Source: Gonatopus flavifemur (taxonomy: Eukaryota; Arthropoda; Insecta; Hymenoptera; Dryinidae). From it: a stretch of DNA of 64,000 nt. A program made the translations under genes and the position numbers. The notes beneath the pieces were generated by a model. That model had not been told where the DNA came from. It saw only the letters and a list, made by a program, of their open reading frames with translations, and made no database searches. Where the stretch lies: NCBI GenBank assembly GCA_018340375.1, contig JAFFJZ010000013.1:5992501-6056500 (forward strand), written 5' to 3'. This document shows, one piece after another, positions 1 through 11,860 of the stretch. The stretch's first letter is position 1, and every line of letters begins with the position of its first letter.

Positions 1-367
1 TTAACCCTTCCAGTACACATCATCCTTTCCCAATCTCGGAGTACCCACAGGTGCAAATATGCACCATGCAACATTACTTGCTCCTGTTCCACCAATTTGA
101 TCTATTTTTTTTTCATTCTGAAGAAAAAAGTGTGCAGATTAACATGGTATGCAAGAAAATGTCAGAACATTTGATTTAATTTGATAGTTAATTAATTGAC
201 TTTATTGTCAAATCACAATACATAAAAAGTAACATACATTTAGAACTTAGAGATTCGATTTGATTTGATTAGTGAAACAAACACCAGAATGAACTTAATT
301 TTGAAAAAAAACAATATGCTCACAAAAGGTTGATGCAAATTCGCACTTGTGTGAACTTGAAGGGTTG
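1..367. repeat. Palindromic MITE with ACCCTTC ends
   Basis: The left edge reads ACCCTTCCAGTACACATC. The reverse complement of 340-366 reads ACCCTTCAAGTTCACACAAG, so the two ends are imperfect inverted repeats. Inner parts (GGTGCAAATATGCACC near 50-66, and tgcaaattcgcac near 332-346) also match in inverted orientation. No coding sequence is seen. The left end lies at the window edge, so its target duplication cannot be judged. Confidence 0.4.
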
Positions 368-3000
368 ATATATTAATGAATGTTTGCATGATCTGGAGGA
401 ATTATTTATTATTATTTCTTGCTGTTCCAATGTGATATTCGAAGCTCAACTTTAGATATATACTTTATCACTGCATAATTAAAATTCGCATTTATTATTT
501 ACTTGTTGAAAAAGTATGTACCAAAGTTTCACCCCCTTCTTCAAGGATTTCATCGTTCTTCAGATAAGAATTCATTCATTTTGTTAATGTCAGAAGTCGT
601 AAATGAAACATGGCAGGTCTCGATACATTTTTACTCATGAGTACTTCCCAATTGAGTATTTACACTTTTTCTTCAAAATCAATTGCGTTTCAGTGATCAT
701 TCATTAACGGATAATCTATTGAAGGTTCAGTCTACCAACATCCACCTGCGGAATTGATTATTTTTATTAAATAACAAAAATACTCATTCAAAAAATATTC
801 ATGAGTACAAATTTTTTTTCTGACCTGCATCTGGAAAAAGAACAAAATATGTTGATTGAATGAAAAAGAAGGTCATGTTTTTAATTTTGGCACTGCTCTT
901 TGTAAGATGCTCGATTTCGAATAATCTATGTTTGATTATGTATGAAAATAGTAAGAATATAGCTGTTGTTTATGTGCATAATAGGACTGTTCAAAAGAAA
1001 ACCGGCAGAAGTTTGGACGTTTGTTACAACAATTAGACAGTGCAAAATCCTAAACAGCAATAAAAGTGAGTAATGTTCAAAGTTCATAATTTTGCATGGA
1101 TATTTATTTTGGAGAAATTTTTTATGCATCATTGATACAGTTTAAAAATCATGCGGACGTTTCGCCATTTTGATTTTCCTAGAATTTTATCAGTCTATTT
1201 CGTCTACTTGATTGAGTGTATGTTATTACCCTTACAACATTCTTGAACTCTCCACATTCTATGTATTTGCAACGTAGGTAAATTTCACATTAAACATGAA
1301 ATTTATATACATTGCACCTACATTGAATATGCGAAATTTTTAAATGTTATAAGGATATTAGCATACTGAATTCTGAAAATATGATGAAATTTTGAGAATC
1401 TTGGCAGTGATTCAGTATTCTCTGTCAACATAGGAAATCAATCACATTCGATTTTTCATTTACATTGTCTCATTTATACCTGTAATGATGTAGGAACTTT
1501 TTGTGAACTTTTTTCTTACGAACATAATTCCCTTCTAAGAGTCCTCAGTTTTTTTTTTAATTGAAAATCATCATTTATAAATGGTTTTATAACATGTCAA
1601 TGAAGGTTGAATCTTTTATTGGAACAAATTTTTTATCGATTTTAAAACACTCATTAATTCTGAATTGAGTGTTTTGATATTCCATTTTCAGTTTGTTTCA
1701 CTGAACGATTCGAACTTCAGCCACATATGTTATTGTACATGTACTTATTAAAAATTGATCTCCAATCCACACTGCTACCCATTGAGATCTCAAGATTCTC
1801 ACAACTTGAAAATTATTTTCTTGTTTTTGGTCATCCTAAATCATATACATATGCAGGTTTGAAAAATTCTATTGGAATCATTGGAATGCATGATTTGTGG
1901 AGCCCCTGTTTGTGTTATTTTTTTCATCCTTCATGTAATGTTTCTGTGCAATTGAGTTGTTCACTACTTTTGTCATTTTTTTAATTATTCAAACAATAGC
2001 AAGATGGGATTGTACGCTATGAATATTAAATCAATAATCAATTCAGTGATAATCATCGGTGAATATATTTAATTTTAACTCGAATTTGGTAGAAAAAGTT
2101 TATTGAATTTGATTCGAATTGTTCCAAATGTTTTCTGAAGTGGATTAAATATTCAACAAACTGCATTATATTTTCTGAAAATGTTAAAGGGTCCCAACAA
2201 ACTGTTATTGGTTTTGATGTGTTAAAACCGGTTGAATTTCCATGATATTAATTCAGTTACTTGAGAAATGATGGAATGATTGTTCATATTTCAAATACAG
2301 TATCTTCCAGATATTGGGTGTTTTTAGGTTGAAGATGCTTATATTTCAGATCAAAATTCGCCAAAAAAAGTCCATTTCAATTTCTGGAAGTCGGTGTATA
2401 AAGTAGTGTTTCAACTTTTTGGATCAGTCTCTATAACGATTCATTCTTGAAATATCATAATTTATTATATCATACTTGCCCTGCTCAAAATGAAGTGCAT
2501 GGAGCAATATCGAATTGTAAGGAGCAATATGGGAATGTACTTGAAACGATAACTAGAGTGCCAGAAAAGCGGACATTAGAACGTTTTCACATTTCATTTA
2601 TTCCAATACTCACTTCTTTGGGGCGTCGATTTCTACCAGGGTGGCGAGGAAAATATAATACGTCACCATTTCCCGAAGTATCTAATAAATAGTTTCAAAA
2701 TTTACTTGATCCTGAGTCCAACTAATAATCGGATTTTTTCAAGGGTGTGTTTTTACGAAAAAAAACCCAGTGGGTTGAATCGGGTTGGGTTTTTTCGAGC
2801 GAACCTTGGATTTTAAATCTAATGATAGGAACACAAATGGCACATAAGAATCTCAAATGAATTCTGAGAAAATAACTGTTCAAGAATTCTTCCAAGACAC
2901 TGTCAGAAATATCTGAAAGCTTTTTCAATCACGTACATGCATTCAGATTCATAATATTTTATATCACATTCAATGTAGAAAAACATGAAATACTCTGTAG
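368..3000. other. AT-rich stretch without recognisable genes
   Basis: Only short open frames (under 90 codons) occur here, with no recognisable domain and no consistent splice structure. Around 2720-2810 short words related to AACCCAGTGGGTT recur. I see no RNA gene and no clear inverted repeat with matching flanks. It may hold upstream exons or introns of the BEN gene that I cannot recognise. Confidence 0.4.
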
Positions 3001-3005
3001 TCAAG

Positions 3006-3597
3006 GGGATACCAGCGATCCCCGCTGATGCACGGAGAAATTAATTGGCTGGAGGATCGACAGCCATTTTTTTTAGCTCTTGTAGCTAAATTTTAGCTGG
3101 TGCAGCAAAATTTTTCGCTTTATCAGCTAAGATTTAGCTGATATTGCAGAGAAATTAGCTGTCCTGTGGGTCCTCAAATGTTGAGCTGTAATAGCTCAAA
3201 TTTAGCTTATACAGCTAAAAATTTCTTTCCCTGTGCAACCTGCCATTTAACCATATCGACTGAGTAAACAATTTCTCGGCAAGAATACTCTGAATTGAAC
3301 TCGGGAAGAATTATGGAATTCTCAGGAATCAATCTTCAATTCTCCATCTATCGTGGGACGTTACCCGAATTTGGAATTCCGAAAAAAGAAGTTTGAGCTA
3401 CCGACTGAAAAAAAATTTTTTTTTCGGAATCCAAAATTTAGGCGATGTACCGCAATGGATAAAGGCCTGAAGATTGATCCCTGAAAATTTCATAATTCTT
3501 AATGGATCCAATTCAGAGTATTCTTGCCGAGAAAATGTTCACTCAGTCGGTACGCTTGTATGGCGGGTTGCATTAGCGGGCATCGCTGGTGTCTCTT
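3006..3597. repeat. Palindromic MITE (GGGATACCAGCGAT ends), split by a smaller MITE
   Basis: The left arm (3006-3400) and the reverse complement of the right arm (3410-3597) share long blocks: ATACCAGCGATCCCCGCT against ACACCAGCGATGCCCGCT, then CTCGGCAAGAATACTCTGAA in both. The left arm is interrupted by the 205-bp element at 3031-3235. The central part shares GATGTACCGC with the element at 10213-10537, which also begins GGGATACCAG, so the two look like one family. Confidence 0.6.
3031..3235. repeat. Short element with CACGGAGAAA end and AGCTAAA word array
   Basis: It begins CACGGAGAAATTAATTGG and ends AAATTTCTTTCCCTGTG. The interior is a degenerate array of AGCTAAA/TTTAGCT on both strands (about ten copies). 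It sits inside the left arm of the MITE at 3006-3597; the corresponding right arm lacks it, which shows it inserted later. The duplicated dinucleotide is ambiguous (CA or TG). Confidence 0.55.
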
Positions 3598-3785
3598 ATA
3601 GTTCCGTATTCAAGTACATTGAATTTAATGTAAAATGTTATAAAACTCAATCCATGCACGGGTTTGAAAATGGATTCCAGCAAAAACATTAACATTGATC
3701 GGAATTTTCTAACAGTGAATGCAAAGAATTCTTGAAAAGTCACGAAAATCATTCCTTATCTCCCGTTACTTTTCGTGACGCGCTC

Positions 3786-4246
3786 CCCTGGTAAAAGAGT
3801 CGGAAAGGAATCCGTATGAAACCCGGATAGGAATCCGAATGAAACCCGGATAGGACTTCCGGGTCTTTATCTGGGTGTATCCGGGTGCGTATACGGATTT
3901 TGCGGTGATTCTTCATCCGGTTTCATCCGCATCCTATTCGGATTCCAATACTAGATATTTTTTGGAATCTCACATCAAATTTGAAAAGAACTCATTCGAT
4001 TCTTTGTCCCTGTTTTATTCGGGATTCCAAAAAAATTCTGGTCCAAAAACCCGGATAGAATCCGGATGGAACCGGATGAAGAATCACCGCAAAATCAGTA
4101 TAAGCGCCCGGATATACCCAGATGGAATCCCGGAACGTTCCGTCCGGATTTAATTCGGATTGTTATCCGGTTTCTATCCGGATCGTTATCCGCATTTCAT
4201 CCGGTTTTCTATCCGGTTTTTTTACCAGGGTTCTCTTTCACCAGGG
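3786..4246. repeat. CCCTGGT-ended element filled with CCCGGATA words
   Basis: Ends are CCCTGGTAAAAGAG (3786-3799) and the inverse of CCCTGGTGAAAGAG (4233-4246). A second inner end, the inverse of CCCTGGTAAAAAAACCGG, stops at 4230, so two elements or two end copies are nested. The interior alternates degenerate ACCCGGATAG and its complement CTATCCGGGT, with the words in one orientation mostly left and the other mostly right, forming a loose hairpin. Open frames crossing it are translated repeat, not genes. Confidence 0.6.
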
Positions 4247-4689
4247 AAATTCTAAGAGTGAAATGAACTCTGATACCTTTTTAGTACAGTTGAACAGATG
4301 TTTTTTTATTAGGTATGGATTACTTATCAGTCCTTTCTTCAAAAATGTGATTACTTTTTGGTCACTTTTGTGGAAGAATGTGGTCACGATTTTGTCACTT
4401 TTTTCAGAAATCGAGTCACTTTCGCAATTATTTGGAGGACCATTATTTACTTGGAGCCCTGCCACAGCTCTCACGTACTTTCCACTTGCAATCAATGTAG
4501 AGGTCTCGAATAGAGGATTGATCAGTGTCTTGTATGAGAAGTGTATGAAATATTTCGTTGAAAATTGGGAATGTCAATTATTTTAAAAAAGTTGAAACGA
4601 TTCAATAACAATTTCATAAGATATATAGTTTTTTTTATTCCGAAAGGATAAAGTTGATTGTAAATTGATATTGAATATTTTGATCTAAT

Positions 4690-4944
4690 TCACCTCCAAA
4701 AGTGTGTAGAATGGGATCGATTCATTTGTCATTCATTCAAAAAGCATTTGTCCAGAAGTTTATGAGATTTTATAATCCGTTATGAGATCAATGAGCACAG
4801 AATTAGATTATATCAGATTTTATAAGCCATTATGAAGAATCTCATGAAGACGTATAAAACGAAAAGTTTCTACGAGATTTTGATGTGCTCTTGTCCAGGA
4901 ATTTATGAGAATGTATCAGCACTTATCAGACTTTTTTGACAGGG
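4690..4944. repeat. TATGAGATTTTATAA word array with a CCCTGTC end
   Basis: The words TTATGAGATTTTATAA, TTATGAGATCAATG and similar recur about eight times on both strands. The right end reads CTTTTTTGACAGGG, whose inverse CCCTGTCAAAAAAG resembles the ends of the other CCCTG elements here. I could not locate a matching left end. Confidence 0.4.
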
Positions 4945-5094
4945 CAGTTTTCATCGAAACTTGATACGAAGCATCAAATATCCCTTTATTCAAAATGAGG
5001 GAGCAATCGAATGATTAAAAAAACTGGAGTTTCATTCAACATAATTTCGAATATAATTTCGACTCGTCATAATTGAACTTTCTCTTCAATGTAG

Positions 5095-7748
5095 GACTGC
5101 GATGAAGATGTAACGAAGCTTCTCAAAAAAATTGATAAAACGCTGGTGTCAGAAAAACCTCAAATTACGATGGACGTGCAAGTTAATGTAGATAAAATAA
5201 AAGTAGTAAGTGTCAAACTTTTGTGATTGCTTGTAGAAACTTTCAATTTAAGAAGGAATATTTTCTAATGTTGGTGCTCCTTTTAGTTGGAAAGGAATCC
5301 GTCTGTCCAAAACCCACATTTTCAAAGCGGCAAACACTGTAATAAAACGCAGGGAAACTATACGCAAAGAAGAGGAGAAGACAAGAGCTCAGACAAAATT
5401 AAACAAAATCTCAGTGACGTATGTGTGATAGATACGAAGAAGAACATACATTGTTGTAAAATTTAAAAATGCGTGGGATTCTTGAATTCACGAGAAATTT
5501 GAGGGGATTGATTATAATAAATAATTCTTTCACAGATCGTACCTGAACCACAGCCATCTCTAAAAGCCACATCCAGTACAAAGGATGATAGTGAAGTAAT
5601 AAATTCGAAGCGCCGGATTATAGAATTAACTAAGGAAAATAAGATATTGCGACATATGAATTTAGAACTCCAAAAGAAACTCGTTGGATGGGCTGAACGG
5701 GTTGGAAGTATATTTTTTGTTTCAAGCCTTATGTGTTTGCGCTTGTTTGTGGGATTGTTTTTCCTTTTTTTGCTATACATTTCGACTTGCTTGTTCTCAT
5801 GAGAGCATTCCGAACCAAATTTTTGAATGAACAAATCGGTAATCCTAGGGGGAAAAAATTTTGTACAATTCTTATCGGGATTCGGTTTTACTCAACCATT
5901 CCCACTGAATCATGTTCTATGTTACATTCATGGTTTAAAATCTGTATAGAACCGAATTTTTTCCCCCGGGTTCGAATAACATTTGATGTATTATTCTGTT
6001 CTCACAGTAAACGAATTATATAAATTCGAAATTTGTAATGTTTGCACTCATTGATATCATATATGATACCTGCTATATAGCAGGTGTAGAATTGGAAAGG
6101 CATCGAATCTGTAGTTGAAAAAATCTGCGCTTATGTTCAACTTGGTTTGTGTTCTTTCTCTTGAAGTACTTATTCTGTGCTTGATTGGTTTTTCATATAT
6201 CTGGAGTGTTTTAGCTACTGTCAATAATGCCGCGGAAGAAGCCGCATTAAACCTGCGAGAAAAAAATCGCCACAGGCGAAGAATTGCCAGTAGGCTACGT
6301 TGATCGTGGAACGAATAGAGTAATTTTCATTCATGTATCCATACTTATTCATGTCCAATATGCGTATTTTAATGTCGCTTCAATGACGATTATTGTAGAT
6401 TCATGCAGGACTCGGAATATGGATTAATGAAGATGATAACGACCGTACCCGCTTCAAGAAAAGAATTTCTCCATCTGTTTTCATCTGTGATATGGCGTGT
6501 CATATTTTCACCCCTGCTGTTCTACGGGAAAGCTCTGTAACGGGTACAGTCACTAATATAGGTATACAAACTGGATTGTCGGCGAAACCGGGATTATGTT
6601 CAAAAAAACTAGACGCCATAAGAAGTAAATTTATTTGAAATCGTACATTAATCCACATACTGCATTTTTACACAATTAAAAATTTCAATAAACTTTTGTT
6701 TATCAGATATTGCACGTTATTGGATGACAGAGGAGAATATACCCGAAGAAGAGCAATGGCACCATATGGTCGATCTCACAAATTACATATCTAAAAAGAT
6801 CTGGGAACTGAAGCGTCCTCCAAGAATTGGAAGGATGAAAAGAAAAGCTACATCGAACAAAAATGATGGTGGAACAGGAGAAAAAAACATAGAGATCCGA
6901 GAAGACCGTACAAGAATTGAAAAAAATTCAAACAGTAACAAAGACTGTGTAAATTTAAAAACGAAATCTAAAAGAAGAATCAGTGAAAATAGAAAAGCCA
7001 AAGATAAAGACAGCAATGGAAGCACCCTGAAGAAGAAAAAAATGAGGAAAATAATACAAACTGTGAGAATAATGAAACATATGTTGAAGAGAACATTCCG
7101 GAGGACTGCGAAGAAACTGAAAAGGAAAGCGGAGGAAGTGATATCGGAGAAGAAGAAACGATGACAGACAGGGCTAGTAGCGATGGAAACGAACAAACAG
7201 AAGCTAAGAACCAAGAAATCCAAAAAGACTGTACGGGAATTAAAAAAAATTCTGACTGTAACAAAGACGGTATAAATTTGAAGAACGAACATCATAAAAA
7301 AATGAGCGGAAACAGAAATTACAATAAATACAGTGATAAAAACGACCCGAAGATGGGGAAAACTAAAGAAAATAATACCAATTCTGACAGTGATGAAACA
7401 GATGTTGAAGATCCTGTTGCCAAAAATCCGGAAGACTCCAAAGAAATTGAGGAGGAAAGTGGAGGAAATGGTATAAAAAGTGAAGAAACCATGATAGACA
7501 GTGTGAATACCGATGAAGATGAAGAAACGGAAATAAAGAACCAAGAAGTTGAAGAGGATGTTCAAAATGGAGAATACGATATTGATTTGTCCACGGAAAA
7601 AAATAATAATCCTAGCCCTGAAAGAGCTGTAGAAGAGCAACGCAGAGAGGACGATAAATCAGAAAGAATAAATGAAGGAACACTTGGAAGTGACACGGAG
7701 GTAATTAATAAATATATATATGTAAAAACACAACTATTGAAACAGTAG
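5095..7748 (+). CDS. BEN-domain protein, 3' exons, with acidic repeated C-terminal exon
   Basis: Probable spliced gene, 5' end not recognised. Exons by GT/AG sites: 5095-5205, 5287-5418, 5536-5700 (all phase 0), 6399-6543, 6707-7748. The donor after 5700 is weak. Exon 5536-5700 is coiled-coil-like (KRRIIELTKENKILR). Exon 4 reads like a BEN domain: IHAGLGIWIN, then FTPAVLRESSVTG. If the intron after 6543 is retained, the frame runs through KKLDAIRSKF, like the BEN C-terminus, to a stop at 6636-6638; if spliced, it joins a Lys/Glu-rich exon to a stop at 7746-7748. That exon holds two copies of an about 100-residue acidic repeat; the first copy changes frame near 6990-7020, so this copy is frameshifted or has a further intron. 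BEN domains bind DNA or bridge chromatin factors in animals; a nuclear regulatory role is inferred. No THAP, POZ or zinc-finger motif is visible in these exons. Confidence 0.6.
5844..5970. repeat. Small palindromic MITE in a BEN-gene intron
   Basis: The left end CCTAGGGGGAAAAAATT and the inverse of the right end, CCCGGGGGAAAAAATT, are inverted repeats; inner GATTCGGTT also pairs with AACCGAATT. It lies between exons 3 and 4 of the BEN gene. Confidence 0.45.
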
Positions 7749-8119
7749 GATTTTTTGAATTATTCTAAGGCAAAGCCTAATGTAAATGAGCTGTTTTGCA
7801 ATGATTCATTACAAAGAAGTGAGAAAAGTTATTAGATTGATTCAAGACACATAATATATTTCAAGTATGGAGGCTGAAAAAAATTTTTTTTTATAATGAA
7901 AAAAAAAAAACACAGTGGTGCTGCAGCTGTTCCAAGTGAGCTTTTGGATTTTTGCGTCGCACGCAGAATAATTAGCTGTGGCAGTCATTTGCTTTTTTAG
8001 CACCCTCTTTTCACTCTACAATAGTTCTCGTAACTAATTTTCAGCTATCCAAATAATAGCTGACTATTTTTCTCCGTGTAGGAAACACCAATTCTTTGTA
8101 ATCAATTAAAATCAATTAA
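7749..8119. other. Intergenic stretch with a CACGGAGAAAAAT end
   Basis: No gene is seen. Near 8070-8083 the sequence CTATTTTTCTCCGTG followed by TA matches the terminal sequence of the CAC(T/G)GAGAAA elements elsewhere in the window; a few AGCTGAAA/AGCTATTA words precede it. The left end of this element is unclear. Confidence 0.35.
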
Positions 8120-9686
8120 GGGGAGAACCACATTAGAGACCGGAAACTTCGGAAATTTTTTTCAAAAAAACTAAACAACGTATCGTAATTTGGTGAAAAG
8201 TGCTTTATTATATGACTATTGAAGTGTGTTCTTGAATTTTTTCAGACCTGTAAAAACAAAAATGGCGGCTCCATTGTGTATTTCCCAGGGCAAATTTCAT
8301 TTTGTCGCCGAACAATTAACTGTAACAAATTTGAAGATACAATCTTGAACCAAAAATTTTTGATTCGGTATGATACTATGGGACTACGTAGAATTTTTTT
8401 TATCGATTTTCGCAAAAATGGCGTGCTTTTTTCAGGAAAATTCGAAAACGCTAGATCACAAATCGGACAAGAATCGTGAATAAAAACTGAACCATGCATT
8501 ATAAAAAAAAAATCCTCTGTAGTAGGGGAGAGTCGGCAGCCTTGGGCCAGTTTTCATTTCTCATTTTTTCTCGCCTAGTAAACAATGGGGAATCGGAAAA
8601 TGAATGAAGCAGTATCAAAGTACAACTTTTCGACTTTATTATGGAATTTTGTCCGTTTGGTTTTTCAAAAAATTGATGTGTATAATTTCAACTTGAAGAG
8701 AAGTTGACTTTTGGCCCAAGGCACGCTCTTTGGCGGATGCCTTGGGTCACAATTTTCAGCATCATATAAAAGACAGAAACGAACCATTATTCTACACAAT
8801 ATTGTTCTGACTAGTGCGAGAATGATCAGGGTCGTTGTTTATGAACTCCAAATTAGTTCGACGTCAATTGGTTCTGAGTGAAAAATTCGATGAGCAAGAA
8901 ATGAAATTTTTGGAGTCTTGGAACTTGATTTGTGGAAAGAATCGATATTCTTAATGATTTTGCTTGCTTGTTCCTCATGAAAACTACATAAGAAATAGAA
9001 AACATCGAATCCAAACGCAGCCAACAACATTGTGGCCCATGGCACTCTATTTCGGGCTCTGACATATTTTGTTCAAATAGAATTGTTCGTAATGATTATT
9101 CCATCCTTGAATTCATTGGAATGTATTCTCAGATGCTTCCTCTGATTGCCTGATCCATATTTTAGAGATGAAAACTTGGTTTTACTACTTTCAATTGAGA
9201 AAAACTTGGAACGAAAAGTTTACTTTCGTCTTCCAAATATGACATATATTTTTTTGCGAGAAGGGAAATCCAATTCTTTGAATCAAATTCGGATACATAT
9301 CACTCAAATCACTCCATTCACTTCCCATAAAAAATTTAAAATTTTCTCGTTAACACTTCCTGAAAAAATACAAGTGGCCCAAGGCATACGCCGGCCCAAC
9401 GGTGCCGACTCTCCCCTACCATAGCTGGTATCATACTGAATCCAGATTTTCTTGGTTCAAGATTGTATCTTCAAATTTGTCGGAGTTAATTGTTCGGTGA
9501 CAAAACAAAATCTGCCGCGGGAAATACACTATGGAGCCACCATCTCGTTTTTGACAGGTCTGGAAAAATTCAAGAACACACTTTAATAGTCATATAATAA
9601 AGCACTTTTTACCAAATTACGATACGTTGTTTAGGTTTTTTGAAAATAATCCCGAAGTTCCCCGGTCTGTAGGGTGGTTTTCCCTC
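8120..9686. mobile_element. Long-TIR MITE with TTAA target duplication
   Basis: TTAA occurs at 8116-8119 and 9687-9690. The ends are GGGGAGAACCACATTAGAGA and the inverse of GAGGGAAAACCACCCTACAG. Left arm 8120-8515 and right arm 9425-9686 are inverted copies along their length (for example AAGATACAATCTTGAACC against GGTTCAAGATTGTATCTT). TTAA duplications are typical of piggyBac, Kolobok and Sola3 groups; which group supplied the transposase is not determined. The centre is occupied by a second TIR element at 8523-9418. Confidence 0.7.
8523..9418. mobile_element. TAGGGGAGAGTCGGCA TIR element nested in the TTAA MITE
   Basis: Perfect 16-bp inverted ends TAGGGGAGAGTCGGCA lie at 8523-8538 and 9403-9418. 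Next to each end and internally the word CCTTGGGCC/GGCCCAAGG recurs. No transposase is encoded, so it is non-autonomous. Confidence 0.6.
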
Positions 9687-9829
9687 TTAAAAAGAAGAAA
9701 ATTTTTTATTAACCTAAATTGAGCAAGAAATACAGAAAATTGAAAATTTGAGGTCGTTTTGGAAAAAAAACCTTATTTCTTTTTATAACCAGAGTTTTAG
9801 AAGTAATATTTGATGAGAAAATTTTAACG

Positions 9830-10185
9830 CATTTTTAGATTCATTCGATGGCCAGTAAGTTGGAGAATATATACTAAAATTTTCGAGCCCATCAGTTTCT
9901 TATTTTCGAAGTTACATTCCCGGGCGCGGAAAGAAACATATTCCGAGAAAAACACGTTCGAACTCTTCGGTCTGGAAATTAGAGTGTAGAGTGATTCATA
10001 GTTATCGAAAGCGAGCTGCGATCTCGAAATCGTAGAGTGAGCTTTTTCCAGCAAAGTATCTTGTGCTGTTTTTCTTTATCTTCCAAAGCAGTCTTGGCCT
10101 CTTTCAACAAATTGCTCGATCTTATTCACCTGCACTCGGTACCTTTTCAGCGCATCATTTTTATAACTTTTTAGGGATGTTTCTT
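9830..10185 (-). pseudogene. Possible decayed coiled-coil gene fragment
   Basis: On the minus strand two reading frames carry plausible coding stretches that join only through frame changes: ALKRYRVQVNKIEQ, then LLKEAKTALEDKEKQHKIL, then EKAHSTISRSQLAFDNYESL. The composition is that of an alpha-helical coiled coil. I do not recognise the protein. It lies between two MITEs and has no flanking exons, so a decayed exon or processed fragment is more likely than a working gene. Confidence 0.3.
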
Positions 10186-10212
10186 TGTGAGGGCACTTTC
10201 GTTCTTGCTTAA

Positions 10213-10537
10213 CGGGATACCAGCATATCATCCGAGCAAACATTTTGTCTGGAAGATTTCTCCGAACGGAACTTATGAAACAGTCTGAAAATTTCCAAGA
10301 ATAATCTTTGATACTTCACAAATCGTGGTACATCGCCCGAGTTATGAATTTCGAAAGAAAATTCTTCATTAACGACTGGGAGAAAATCATTTTTTTCGAG
10401 ATTCAAAATTCGAGTGATGTACCGCGATTTGTAAAGTATCAAAGATTATACCCTGAAATTTTCAGACAGTTTCATCCGTTTAGTTCGGAGAAATCTTGCA
10501 GACACAATGCTTACTCGGATGGTACACTGGTATCCCG
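10213..10537. mobile_element. Palindromic MITE with TTAA flanks
   Basis: TTAA flanks at 10209-10212 and 10538-10541. The ends CGGGATACCAGCATATCATC and the inverse of CGGGATACCAGTGTACCATC are inverted repeats that continue into the middle (GGTACATCGCCCGAGTTATG against the inverse of ATTCGAGTGATGTACCGCG). It is related to the element at 3006-3597. Open frames in it on both strands are mirror images, not genes. Confidence 0.7.
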
Positions 10538-10899
10538 TTAAGACTTTGAGAATATATTCTTCAAATAGCGAATGAATTTTTAAAAAAATTGAAAAAAGAA
10601 TGCAAAAAAAATCCATTTCACATAATGCTCCTCCTTTGAACATTGCTTATATCGAATTAGTACGAGATTTCTAAGTTTTTAGTGTATCGAGAATTTTGCA
10701 TATCTCAAGTGACGAATGAATATTTTGTGTGTAGGAATCCTGTTCCCAGAGCTCCGGAGAACAGTCTGGAACAGGATTTGAAGATTAAAAAACCGGGAGA
10801 GGAACTTTGGAAAAGGAGTATATACTTTGATTACCTGCCCAATCTGTGATCCTTCAAATACCAAATTTGATGTTTATGAAGATGGAGACTGTGAGTTAT

Positions 10900-11340
10900 A
10901 TAAAAAAATGTGATAGTTGAGTACAAAACTCGTTATATAGAAAGTATTGAGGAATACACTACCGCTACCCGTTATCTTATTACATACAAAATATTTTTAT
11001 GATATAGAGTTTTTAAATTCAAGGTTCATGTTGTTGAGCTATTATTACTGACCAATATTCAGTATCATTTAACGTTAGTAATGGAAGTTGAGAGTTCCAG
11101 TTATACATGCAATGTGATCTCTTAACGCGAAGTTTTGGAGATATCAGTATTCGTTGCAATAGCCATATGATTTATACACAAAAAAATGTGTTTTTTTTGT
11201 TAATTTTGCAATTTTAACTTTATTTTGCTCATGTGAGTTATTAATACCGAGAAAAATTGAGAATTAATCAAGGAATGGGAAAAGACAGGAAGTCAGGTTT
11301 ATTAAGGAGTATGGCCACTGTAGAAGGCTGAAAATGAGGT
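10900..11340. repeat. Approximately 200-bp tandem repeat units, left of the P-like element
   Basis: Two diverged units share GAGATATCAGTATTCGTTGC-like and TTTTGCTCATGTGAGTTATT-like blocks. The same unit recurs in direct orientation at 17150-17560 and 17930-18140 on the other side of the P-like transposon. This suggests an older repeat array or element into which the transposon inserted. Confidence 0.55.
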
Positions 11341-11616
11341 GCATATTCATAATCTTTTTTGTGTATGAGAAAATTATACATTCCAAAAATCAATTATATA
11401 TACATATATTACATATATCATTTGTACATATATCATAGTCACAAAAAAAACGAGTTTTATTCATTTATGTTTTTTTTATGGCAGACGTCTTCTGTCAACA
11501 CGTTCATTCCGAAACCACTGTTCTTAAATTCGCCAAACAAATCGTTTCAACAATTTTTATCCAATTGACTCGAATTTTTCACAGTGCCTTTCTGATACAA
11601 TTTCACAAAGAAGTAA

Positions 11617-11795
11617 CAGAGTCGGATCTAGGGAATTTTCTAAGGGGGGCGAAACTCGATCACGGCGCCCTTTTAATCAATTATCAAGACGACTTACCGT
11701 TAGAGGAAGCTCTCAGTGAAGTAACAGCGCCCCCTCTTCTCCAGCGCCTGGGGCACGTGCCCTCCCTTGCCCCCCCCCCCCTAGATCCGGCTCTG
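11617..11795. mobile_element. hAT-type MITE with 8-bp target duplication
   Basis: Ends CAGAGTCGGATCTAGGG and the inverse of CAGAGCCGGATCTAGGG. Flanks are AGAAGTAA on the left and AGAAGTAC on the right, a 7 of 8 match. CAGRG ends and 8-bp duplications are characteristic of hAT elements. At 179 bp it is non-autonomous. A C-homopolymer lies near its right end. Confidence 0.7.
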
Positions 11796-11860
11796 AGAAG
11801 TACATACGGATTCAGAAAAATGTTGATTCCTATGATAATGGCAGACAGTTGAAGTGAAAT

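Noticed and set aside
6783..7640. 285-codon minus-strand open frame, Phe/Leu/Ile-rich
   Set aside because: It is the antisense of the Lys/Glu-rich exon on the plus strand; its membrane-like composition follows from the complement of AAA/GAA codons.
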